Shown: in pieces, positions 31,500 to 40,962 of the stretch
How the letters are laid out: the number at the start of each line of letters is the position of its first letter
Numbering within the stretch: position 1 is the stretch's first letter
The notes under the pieces: generated by a model
Told to the model about the DNA's origin: nothing
Databases searched by the model: none
The model's input: only the letters and a program-made list of their open reading frames with translations
Origin: Lepidostoma basale
Lineage: Eukaryota > Arthropoda > Insecta > Trichoptera > Lepidostomatidae
Assembly: GCA_022606425.2 (NCBI GenBank)
Contig: JAHDVF020000880.1
Coordinates: forward strand, 1,364,001-1,428,000
DNA length: 64,000 bases
Reading direction: 5' to 3'
Translations under genes and position numbers: made by a program

Positions 31500-32560
31500 T
31501 AAAAGTATCCGTTAAGATTTTTATGTAGTACCTATCCCCAAAGATTTTACTAATCTAGTTAAGTAAGTAAGTTTTATCCAATCCCTTAATTTATTTTCAA
31601 CAATGTATTGGGCCACGTCAATTACCTTAATTACTGTGTTCTCCCCCTTTTCAGAAGCAGCAGTCTGTTTGATTTTTCGCTACATTTGATATTGCCTCAG
31701 ACAAGCAAAACATGTCATTCACATAAAATTTGATAAAACTTAAAGAAAACAGACGTTTCATTTTTTTTATCCCTAAAGATATTTTGATTATTGTTACATA
31801 TAGTTAAAAAAATACTTACGATATTGAACAACAATAAATTATTGTTAATCATTATAATGGTAAAAACTAAACATTAATGTTTTTATTTCTATTTTTCTTT
31901 TTTAATACTTTGTATATTTACACTACTTACATTTAAAAAAATTACATAGACATGTTTTGTATGACCAGTCCATCTTTATTGATACATATTATAAAGATAC
32001 ATATTTAAAATATTATAAAGTTGTTAAAAAAGAAGGACTGTTTGTCCGAAACATGTTTATGTAATTTAAAAGTTTTAATGTTAAGTGTTGTACGAGTATA
32101 TACAAAGTATGTATAAAATAAAAAGATAAATAAAGCATCTACAACACAAAGTAGAGCGAATATAGAAGAAATTAATATTTTTTGTAAAATAATGCCTGTT
32201 TTAAATTTTTCATTCTCGAATTCGAATCTCAAAAAACAACAAAATTAGTTCTTTGAGATTTTAAAATTATTTCGACTTGATAAATTATATGAATTAATTT
32301 ACTAACTAATGATTTATGAATATCACAACATTATTTTTGTATTGCTACATTTTTTTTAAAATTAGATGCTTTCTTTGAGAATATTAAAGAAATCCTGTAT
32401 GCAAAATATATAAGATCTTAGAATGATGAAAGCAATGGGAAACTACCACATTATAAAAAAGGATCAATTGGTATCCAAAGAACCAGCAAAGATTTTAGAC
32501 TGCTGCCAACCACTTCCTATGATTGAAACATAAAATAATTAGATATGTTTTTTTTTCACC
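31500..32560. repeat. Intron with MITE-A arm and a fourth foldback type
   Basis: 31660-31765 is a MITE-A right half (ATTTGATATTGCC, GCAAAACATGTCATTCAC). 31939-32067 folds: left AATTACATAGACATGTTTTG and ACCAGTCCATCTTT, right AAGAAGGACTGTTTGTCCGA and AACATGTTTATGTAATT. A half copy of the latter is at 38190-38250. The rest is AT-rich. Confidence 0.6.
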
Positions 32561-32562
32561 AG

Positions 32563-32742
32563 ATATGTACGAAATTAGTCCATATGCGACATTCCAAGTG
32601 GGGGGACCCCGCTCACAAGCTGCTCCCACCCTTGACCACACCTTGCAGTTTAGGACGTTCGGACACATGGAAAATGATGCTTCGCCGTCTCCTTGCAAGA
32701 GGCACTACCCCCAAAAGACACACAGATACACCAGATCTAAAG
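32563..32742 (+). CDS. Dscam: Dscam exon: cytoplasmic tail with ISPYATF motif
   Basis: 180 bp, acceptor TTTTTTCACCAG, donor GTAAAC; phase 1 both ends. Encodes DMYEISPYATFQVGG and LDHTLQFRTFGHMEND, closely matching the conserved I-S/C-P-Y-A-T-F ... Q-F-x-T-F block of Dscam cytoplasmic tails, followed by a basic segment (KRHYPQKTHRYTRSK). This is the strongest evidence that the gene is a Dscam. Confidence 0.9.
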
Positions 32743-33437
32743 GTAAACATGATAATTATTTGTTTCATGCAAAAATTGTGCAAAATCCTTATTCTATCAT
32801 TAAACTGGATGAAAACGTCTGTTTTCTAGAAATAAACATAACAATTCTACCAATAACTGAATTCTTTAAAATTAATTAGTGTACGAGTATACATAGTAAA
32901 TAAAAACGCACTTTATTCTCGCTATAAAATATATAACTACACTCGCGATCAGTGAAAATAATTGAATATTGTTTAAACAAAATAAGTATTTAAACAAAAT
33001 TTTCATGAATGTGGTTAGGTCCACATCTGTCAAAAGTCACAACGTTCATGAAAAATTGTTTATTTATTAATTCTTATATTCAATATTTAACTACACTGAC
33101 TGTGTCCCGAAACATATTTGTCTCAATATATTTTTATTTGATTTTAAATACAAGTGGCGCAGGATAAAAATGCATTTGCTGCAGTGATCGCTAACATTGG
33201 AGGGACTTGACACGGTACCGAAAGAAGAAGAAGAAAAATAAATCAAGGAAAATTCGTGTAAAGAAATTGGGTATCTTCTAAGACTTAACTCATGATTCCT
33301 TGATCAGGAGCCAAACGTTCTGTTCCCTATACCACCAACTGAAGTTATCTTATTGAAATGCACTTATTTTAATCCAAATATTTGTGAAGTTTTGGTGAAA
33401 AATATTACATATTGATTTGATATTATTATTTTGTCAG
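32743..33437. repeat. Intron with LINE-B tail and SINE-2 fragment
   Basis: 33152-33237 is the terminal piece of LINE-B (CATTTGCTGCAGTGATCGCT, AACATTGGAGGGACTTGACA, GAAAGAAGAAGAAG). 33270-33345 on the minus strand is a SINE-2 head remnant (TTGATCAGGAGCCAAACGTT, CTATACCACCA in plus orientation). Around 33005-33060 an inverted pair TTTTCATGAATGTGGTTAGG / ACGTTCATGAAAAATTG is seen. Confidence 0.55.
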
Positions 33438-33595
33438 GTGAGGACGAGTTAGAGAGTGGCTGCGAGCTACTCCAGCCGGTACGAATGCGAGGGAGACCGA
33501 GGCAGGGGTCGGGGCCTTCTTACTGTGTGCCCATGGCTGGACAGGGCGAAGGCTTTCAGGCAGTAATGCAAATGAATAAGAGTGACGTATGTTAG
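33438..33595 (+). CDS. Dscam: Dscam exon: cytoplasmic tail, segment 3 (possible terminal form)
   Basis: Acceptor ATTTTGTCAG, phase 1 entry. Encodes GEDELESGCELLQPVRMRGR, PSYCVPMAGQGEG and FQAVMQMNKSDV, then Cys and a TAG stop at 33593-33595. A consensus 5' splice site GTATGT starts at 33587, immediately after KSD. The exon can therefore either be spliced at 33586 (phase 0) to further cytoplasmic exons or read on to a stop two codons later, giving a short tail. Dscam tails are usually much longer, so splicing is the default expectation. Confidence 0.75.
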
Positions 33596-35062
33596 TATAG
33601 TGTTTTTAATTATGCAAAATATTATAAAAGTACCAATAAAAATATAAAATAACTGCTGTATTCTCAATTATATCCCTTAAACAATTTTTTAAAATGTAGT
33701 CAAATAAGTCTTATATGATTAAATCTCTACTTTAATTTACATACATAATCAAAGAGAAAAAACATTTAATTGTAGTAATAAAAATAATATTTGAAAAACA
33801 CTTCTAAAAAATGAGTATTTTTCGAATCACCGAGTATATGAGCAGCCAAACGCGTGCGCTCCGCCTCTTGTCTCGGAACATACTGACGTTTGACGTACCT
33901 AACTCGACGCAAGAATCCAGTTAATATCACCATACTATCACATAAGCAATAGATCTTCGGTTTGTGAATCAACGAATCAACGGTTTGTGAATCAACGAAG
34001 TTTGTTCGGCGGCTCTACTCCATTAACTCGTAAGTTATAAGGCTGCTTGAGATAAGGTGAAATTGAAGTTTATATTCGAAGAGCCGCAAACTCATTTGGA
34101 AAAAGCTGCATGCGGTTCGCAAGCCGCTCCTGCCGATCCCTGAACTAGACCAAGAGAAAGAGGGGGAATAAAGTTTATCATTATTTAAATTATCAGTAAC
34201 GCGGTCACATATAATTACATTTTTATAAACCAAAAACATTATAAAAATGTATAATAAATATTGAAAATGTTCCTATTACATTTATTCACATTATAATTTT
34301 ATAATAAATTACATTTATTCACATTCTTACTTATTTCGTACTAAATTTCCATAAATTTTCACAATGCCATCTTGCGACATATTTTAGAACTAAAATATCT
34401 CGCACAAACATAAAGGTAAAATTGTATTCGCCCCTAGCGGAATTTCTACAAAGCCATATTCATTAATTTGTGATAAAATAGTTGAAGAACCGAAGTCAGG
34501 GTTTCCAAATAAACTAAATCATAAATTCATAGATGACTCTATTATCCTAGAAAGTGTAAAATGTGATACAATTAAATATAAATTTAAATAGTTTAATACC
34601 ACAGGTTTTTTAATTAAATTTATTTCCTTTTAAAACATTTTTTTTTATTTATTTATGTGTAAGCTTTTGTGAATTAAATTTGTAAAAAATTCGTTAAACC
34701 ATTAAGAATATTTTAAGTCGGGATTTGAATTTGGGCTACATATTTATTTTTTGTGAATATTTTTATATACCTGCATAATAAAGTCACATAAAAACTATTT
34801 TTATTAATATTTTATGTCACAGATGACACACAATCATAAAATAAACTTAACGTAAAAACAAGTGTGTACTTTTTATGTTTCTATAGCAGCCTGAACGCCC
34901 TTCGGTGTGGAATAAATTAACTTTCATAATTTTTCTTCTCTTTTTATCCGAAATAAATCCATAAACACAGCTTTGCTAATTTTTTCTTGATTGCCGTTTA
35001 CAATAGATAAATTAATTGGCTTAAAAATACTTAATCGATTTAATGTGATTTTTTTGACAAAT
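33596..35062. other. Exon-free stretch; tandem duplication and possible hAT end
   Basis: CGGTTTGTGAATCAACGAA is duplicated in tandem at 33958-34000. 34090-34145 contains AGCTGCATGCGGTTCGCAAG, CCGCTCCTGCCGATCCCTG, which in reverse begins CAGGGATCGGCAGGAGCGGC and resembles a hAT terminal region. I could not find its partner. The remainder is AT-rich. Confidence 0.4.
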
Positions 35063-35861
35063 TTAACCCTTAACGTACCGTGTTCAAAACAAAACGCTTG
35101 CTCCCATGTGGTAAGTTCAGTTTACCGCTAACTTTATCTAAATATCAAGCATATGACTAGATGAATCAAAATTTAATTTATGTCATCTTGTAGGGAATTT
35201 CATTAGGAATAGATCGATATCTATAACATACATGGATTATTTGAAAAACATATCATTATTTTTTTTTTTCTGGAACCATGCGATTTCTGATATGTAATGC
35301 GTCACAACACACGATCGACTAAACGTCAGGTAAATACTTGTCTTGCGGCCGGCGGCCGGCGCGGGCGGGGCGAAACTTTACGAGATTTTACGTATGATAA
35401 AGGCACCTAGGCAAAATGTATAAGTACGTTCAAGACAACGCGTACGTATTAATATTTGTCCCTTTTGGTAAAGTGTTAATATTTTCACAGTTCTGATATT
35501 ATTAAGTTGCGTGCTGCGTTTCGTCCACAGTCGATATTATTACGTACCTATGAAAAGGTCAAACATATAATTTATAATGCGTTCAAAACAGCGAGTAAGT
35601 ATTTGTCACTTTTGATAAAGTTGTAAATATTAGCAAAACAAATTCTACCTTAACACGAATGAAGGTGAGGGCAGTCTTAGAAAATATTTTTTTTTGGGAT
35701 GAAGGAAGTAATTTTTGCTTTTTTTTTATTACGAAATATTGAGAACACTTCAATGGAGGATTACAATTTTTTTTATAATATTAGGGTCCATAGGTTTTAA
35801 GAAAATCAACTTTAAATTGGCAGTGGAAACTCAATTTACCACATGGCAACGCGACGGTTAA
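35063..35861. mobile_element. TTAA-flanked non-autonomous element 2
   Basis: About 0.79 kb between TTAA at 35063-35066 and 35858-35861. Left end CCCTTAACGTACCGTG and right end reversed CCGTCGCGTTGCCATG are similar. Subterminal inverted words CCATGTGGTAA (about 35104) and TTACCACATGG (about 35837) face each other. It contains a GC-rich patch GCGGCCGGCGGCCGGCGCGG at 35345 and no ORF. piggyBac-type by inference from TTAA. Confidence 0.5.
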
Positions 35862-35961
35862 GAAAGACACAAAGCTGCGCTCTCTTGAAATACAGCATCA
35901 CTGTTTAGAAATTTATTCAGTTATGTACTTAAGTGTTGCTTAATAATTTATTCGTTTCAGT

Positions 35962-36180
35962 CTATTTCTCCTTCTTCTTCTTATTGGTTGCACCTCCGTC
36001 GTCCTGGGAACCGCCAACTATCTTGTCTTCTTTTTGGTGTTGAGCTATCACGAACTTTATTTAGGATTCTATTTTTTGCATACGGAGACATGCTAGATCC
36101 TGTTTCTTATCCTTTGACGCCTCTATCTGACAATGTCTTCAACCTCGCAGATTCTTCGGATTTCTGTAATTCTGATTCAG
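35962..36180 (-). repeat. GAA-tailed LINE 3' end
   Basis: Plus strand TCTCCTTCTTCTTCTTATTG, GTTGCACCTCCGTCGTCCTG, GGAACCGCCAACTATCTTG looks like the reverse complement of a LINE 3' untranslated end with a (GAA)n tail. The open frame over it (85 codons) is antisense and not taken as a gene. Confidence 0.4.
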
Positions 36181-37116
36181 TCACGAATATTTTTTTCGTA
36201 CTTTCTACAACGTACAGCCAGCAAAAGTACATATATATGGTATAATTATTCAATGAAACGTCATTATTTCAACAGCGACTACGCAAACTAATTTCACTTG
36301 TACCCAAGCTTTGTCAGGGTCTGATAAAAACTAAATAAAAATACAAATTTACGTTGACACATTGAATTGAACATTTTTTTTACGTATGTACATCGGTATA
36401 TTTTTTTCAGTTTTTACATTGCACTGATGAAACGTTGGCATAATTACAATTCCGTTGTTAATATGAGTGTGAGTAACCACAAAGTGAATGCTTAATATGA
36501 AATAAAAGTTCATATATTTGTATTAATTGATTGCATAAAATATTGAAAATCTAGATACACCGAGTTAAATTATAGTTGATCGTTCCCATAGCGCAATATA
36601 TTCATTATTATAGATTTTTCTACCCCTTTGCATAGTTAATTATTATAATTATCCCCATTCCCGTTTTATTACAACATCAAAAGCTTTCATCTCACCCTCT
36701 GTAAACACAGTTTATTTTCATTGAAACGTTTTATAAAGATATGAATAGGTTCTTGAAGCCTCCGTATCTGGTGGAAATACAAACCCAATATTTATTTTGA
36801 AGTGGAGCTTCATTCACACATGATTAAACATTGAAATACCAAAGGATCTGGCTTGAGAAATATTTGAAGAGCATATGAAAGGGAGTAAACGTATTCAGCT
36901 CTGATTAAAATTTCACTAAACCACGTAGTAGAGACTGTATAAAAAGATTTTTTCTCTGAGAGAAACGTTCTTCGAAATAATTTGGATGTACTCGTATATT
37001 TGAACAACATAATTTGTTCATTCGAAAAACGTTCGTTTTAATAACTTTATGAAATACATAATTTACGTAAATACATTTAAACATTATCAATATTATTTTG
37101 ATTAAAAAAATAGTTC
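36181..37116. other. Exon-free stretch, weak inverted repeat
   Basis: Around 36270-36440 words such as TTTCAACAGCGAC and GCACTGATGAAACGTTGG recall repeat arms seen at 53100-53190. Otherwise no feature. Confidence 0.35.
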
Positions 37117-37400
37117 TTCTTCTTCTTCTTCTTTAGCCTGTATTGACAGGCACTTCCCGCATTTCTCCGGTAAAAAAATCGTTACCAAGGATTAAATCAA
37201 TCCAATAAGAATTAATTATGCAATCTCTTATTCTTCTTCAAGTGCCCTGTCGGGTCCCCCCAACGTTGGCGATCACCTCGGCGAACCTGTCCCTGTCCTC
37301 CGCCGCTCGGAACAGCTCCTCCACACTTCGGATGCCGGTCCACTACCTCACTTTTCGCAGCCAGGACATTTATCTCCTTCCGGGCCCTCGGCGTCCCTCA
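37117..37400 (-). pseudogene. LINE-B 3' end and a GAA-tailed fragment
   Basis: 37117-37165 is a short CTTCTTCTTCTTC-started 3' end. 37222-37400 (plus strand TCTTCTTCAAGTGCCCTGTC, CCCCCAACGTTGGCGATCAC) is the reverse complement of the LINE-B 3' end, and the minus strand retains EGRRGPGRR-ISWLRKV-like coding. Confidence 0.6.
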
Positions 37401-37464
37401 ATAAATATTTTAATAACAATTGATTTTTATTTTCCCTCAATATGCAATCTCTAATATGAGCAAA

Positions 37465-37660
37465 AATAGTTAACCATGAGCCAAGCGTTCTATCATCTAG
37501 AATCTAGACCATCACCCGGCTTTTATTAATAAGATGTTTCGATGTAGATCTGAATTATAATTGATTGACACAATACATCAGAAATAAATCACAATAACAC
37601 AGCAGAAATACAGACAAAAGTGAAAGTAGTTCTTATAAACATCATTTTATTATTTATTCT
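37465..37660 (-). repeat. SINE-2 head remnant and MITE-E arm
   Basis: 37465-37525 (plus: GAGCCAAGCGTTCTATCATC, CTAGACCATCACCCG) is a SINE-2 head. 37600-37650 (AAAGTGAAAGTAGTTCTTAT, AAACATC) is a MITE-E right arm. Confidence 0.5.
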
Positions 37661-38284
37661 ATGTTTTATTTGCCTATTCTCTTTCTTTTATTTTAAATCG
37701 GGGATTCATAAACTGAAATGTAATAATTGCTCATCTTTTATAAAGGTAAAACAAGGCGTAATTTTAAAAATAAATAAAAGAGCACGTAAGATGTCTCTCT
37801 AATAATATTTTTTTCTGATTTTGCTAACCACCTCATTGGAAAAGATCATTCATTCAATAAAGATAATGGCGTTGAAATTTTCTATGTTAATAATAGAAAT
37901 ATAACTTTGAACAATCTCGAAATTTTAGAAATTAAAAAAGCAATTAAAAATAAAGAAAATATTACAAATAATCAAATATATTTAACGTCAAGTCCAATCA
38001 TTGATTTATTTCCTTTGTTGTAAGTAATAGCCTGAATCCCAATAAGAAATTTAAATTATCATTTTAATTTTTAAAATGATTCATAATATTTGTTATAACT
38101 AAAGCATTAACGTTCCAAAATAAATCTTTATAACATCTGTCAAAACTGATCATATTTGTAAACAATTTTATAATATTTTAAATATGTATCTTTATAATAT
38201 CACTGAGGAAGGACCGGTTGTCCGAAACATGTCTGATATTTTATATAAATTTTATTTTTTTAAGTTAGTGTAGTTAATGATTGT
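37661..38284. other. AT-rich stretch with a half foldback
   Basis: 38190-38250 (ATATCACTGAGGAAGGACCG, GTTGTCCGAAACATGTCTGA) matches the right arm of 31939-32067. The rest is AT-rich; open frames here look like composition noise. Confidence 0.45.
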
Positions 38285-38605
38285 TCTTCTTCTGATTGTA
38301 GATCTTACAATCTATCCAGGATATCAACTATCTTCCTGTTATGAAGAAGACCAGTCTTCTCTCCATCTCTTTGGTGATCGTCCTGGTGGTTGACTGCCCT
38401 CTGGAGTCTCGTGCATCACGATATTAGGAATTCTTGCTGGATTCATTCTCTCGATGTGGTCTCTCCAGAATCGTCTTCTCTGCCTACTCCATCTCACTAT
38501 GTCTTAAATTTTGCAAGATTTGCGAATTTCTTCATTGGGTATTATCTCTAAGGGTTCTCCCCACAATAGGTTGCAACGTTCTCGTTTCTGCTCCTCTTAA
38601 GAGAT
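38285..38605 (-). pseudogene. LINE 3' fragment (RT family)
   Basis: Plus strand GTTCTTCTTCTGATTGTAGA at the tail side, then GTGGTTGACTGCCCTCTGGA, ATTCTCTCGATGTGGTCTCT and CTCCCCACAATAGG. In reverse this gives Arg/Glu-rich post-RT-like peptide with R-P-H-R-E-N. Decayed beyond family assignment. Confidence 0.45.
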
Positions 38606-39436
38606 GATAGATTAAAAATGTAATATTGTTAAGAAAATATCTACCCGTTAAATAAACGTATAATGAATGGGAAAATAAATGACATACATTTGCACGATTT
38701 AAACCAAAATTCTTTAGTTTTAAATGTAAATTTGAAAATTTCTTCTTAGTTTACATATTTGATGTGCATGCATGATTTGATGCATGAATGTAAAGGTTTT
38801 CTATCATGGTTGTTCTTGTTCATCAGAAAAAAAACACGAAATACAGTTATAATATAAATAACTGTATATTGTATTCAGTAGGTTTTTATTTATATTTTCA
38901 CTTTCATTTTCTATTGAATATGAAAAATGAAATATCTTAAGAGCACGTGTCACAAAATTGTACTTGTAAAATTGAATGAAAATTCTTTCTATCCAGAAAG
39001 GTGTTAACGAACAGCTTTTGAAGTTTAATAATATTCGTATCCCCCTAAAGTCACCGAAGTATTCGTCTGTCACTGCGGAGAGAGAAATATACATATTGTG
39101 TCTATTGTGATTGATTATGTGACGTCATATGGAGACTTTTTCTTGGTAGAAATTTTTGAGTAAATTTGATGGAAAATCAACTGACAACAGAACGCAAAAT
39201 AAATTCATTTATTTTTTTACTAAATTTCGAAATAAAATACAAAAAGCTATGGTTATTGTTGCACACGTGTGAAATGATTGATAAATTTTGTCTTTTTTCT
39301 TCTTTTTTGTCCACTGTAAGTCATTTAAGTACAATCAGTGTCCAGTTAGTGCCCTCACAGCGAAAACACACACTTCCTTTTATACAATAGGTCATTTGAA
39401 CACAATTACTGTAAATAATTTGTTTTTCGTTATTAT
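38606..39436. other. Exon-free stretch, nothing recognised
   Basis: AT-rich with two ORFs below 100 codons lacking family resemblance. No repeat identified within the window. Confidence 0.4.
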
Positions 39437-39612
39437 ATTGATTCTCTAGTCAAGACATTTGGTAGGTAACGAATCTAACTCCATTATGTTCTCACGATAA
39501 TTCTACACAAGACCAAAGACAGTGTGACAACCACACTGCCATCGCTGGAAATCGAAACCGGCACCTTGGGAATTGCAGTCATAGCTCTAACCAGTCTGCC
39601 ACGAAGGTCCGT
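39437..39612 (-). repeat. SINE family 1, minus strand
   Basis: Plus strand reads AGACCAAAGACAGTGTGACA, CCACACTGCCATCGCTGG, GAAATCGAAACCGG and CAGTCTGCCACGAAGGTCC. This is the reverse complement of the tRNA-like head and body of SINE-1, with a mutated B-box. Confidence 0.7.
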
Positions 39613-39624
39613 TTTTTAATATAT

Positions 39625-39802
39625 TTTTTTAAAGACTTACATCAAGGGTTTAAATAAATGATAGTAGAATTTGTTTTAAAGTCTTCAATACCATCAGAAA
39701 ATAGCTCATTATTATGAAGCAGAATCTAGTCGTGTCCAAGCTCGTACCCAAGTCCCCTAGATCAGGAGACAAGCATTTTATCCCCTAGACCACCACGCGT
39801 TT
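39625..39802 (-). repeat. SINE family 2, minus strand
   Basis: GGGTTTAAATAAATGATAGT, GTCTTCAATACCATCAGAAA, TCTAGTCGTGTCCAAGCTCG and GCATTTTATCCCCTAGACCA. Complete head-to-tail copy lying directly beside the SINE-1 at 39437. Confidence 0.75.
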
Positions 39803-39999
39803 TCATGGATTTATTCATATATATTTTATATTAATCAGAAAACTTTTTCAAATATAATGCATATACTCGTACTATAGCGTTTTGAAAGAAACAATTTAGA
39901 TATGAACTAAAAAAAAAACATTTGTTTTAACTCCCGACATTTATCAAGAATCAAGAAAGAATGATGTAAAACTCCATATTAAATAATTCATATGAATGA

Positions 40000-40165
40000 A
40001 AACGTCAGTTTTCTAGAAGTTTTATTATATATAATGAGAATGACTGTTGTCATTGTTTTGCCCTTCTAAGGCATTATCAAATGTTTGCACATTTGATAAT
40101 GCCTTAGAAGGGCGAAACATGTCATTCCCATAAAATATAATAAAACTTCTAGAAAACTGACGAAA
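40000..40165. repeat. MITE-A, compact palindrome (best copy)
   Basis: Near-perfect inverted repeat of about 2 x 75 bp. Left arm runs TCAGTTTTCTAGAAGTTTTA to TTGCCCTTCTAAGGCATTAT, right arm GATAATGCCTTAGAAGGGCG, AAACATGTCATTCCCATAAA to CTTCTAGAAAACTGACG. The centre is TCAAATGTTTGCACATTTGA. It serves as reference for copies or half copies at 5940, 11730, 19465, 31660, 40640, 43505, 47725 and 55205. Confidence 0.85.
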
Positions 40166-40384
40166 AATCAAATAATTAATTTATTGTAATAAATAGTTAC
40201 CATATAACGAAATAATCGTTATAAATTCATTGAATTTAGCTTATAAAACGTTTAAGAAAACTCAATCAGGTAAGTTTTAGATTCTTGATCTTGCTTTAGG
40301 ATGAAACTATAAATCAGGGTTTAACCCGTTCAAACCAGCGATATAATGTTCTGATGTAGAAAATTTAATTTAATTTATATTGTA

Positions 40385-40575
40385 GAAGCTGAAGACGGCC
40401 GAGGAAAAAATGTCATGACGCAATGAATCAATTATTAAAAGGTGGCTATTTTCATGTCATGAATATACATAGGTGATGAATATAAAGGAACTTTGAAAGT
40501 TATATCAGGGTAGAGCAGTGTGGCGGACCACCTATCTGCCTACCCCTCCGGAAACGGCGTGATTGTTAGTTATTT
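40385..40575 (+). pseudogene. LINE-A 3' fragment
   Basis: GAAGACGGCCGAGGAAAAAA, TGTCATGACGCAATGAATCA (R-P-R-K-x-W-H-D-x-x-N-x block), then CTGCCTACCCCTCCGGAAAC and GGCGTGATTGTTAGTTA. Decayed copy with a short TTAG tail. Confidence 0.6.
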
Positions 40576-40639
40576 TAATAAATTCAATCACTTCTTATCG
40601 ATTGTATCTTGAACAATGACGTAAAACTCCGTATTAAAT

Positions 40640-40750
40640 AATTAAAATGAATGAAAACATCTGCTTTCTTGAAGTTTTATTATAATTTATAGAAATGATT
40701 TATTTCACCTTGCTTAGGCATTATCAAGTGTCATCAAAACATTTGTCTAA
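40640..40750. repeat. MITE-A left arm
   Basis: TCTTGAAGTTTTATTATAAT, TTTATTTCACCTTGCTTAGG and CATTATCAAGTG correspond to the left arm of 40000-40165. Confidence 0.55.
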
Positions 40751-40962
40751 CATGCTTACACATGCAATTTAAAACTAGTTAATATTTTATTTAATCGAGG
40801 AAAAAAACACGCCAATTTGTACGTATATTTTATTTATGAAAAATAATGATGGATACATTTTTTTTATGAATTAAAACGCTGTTTTTTCCACTTCTGAGTT
40901 TAATTTTTCTCGACATGTTTCAAAGGCTTACATATTCATAAAATAAACTGTCTTCTTACTTA

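Noticed and set aside
34890..34935. Exon beginning after TTTCTATAG at 34890 (CAGCCTGAACGCCCTTCG)
   Set aside because: Phase would fit the donor at 33586, but no suitable downstream donor gives the required 3n+1 length; the following frame runs into AT-rich noise and a stop.
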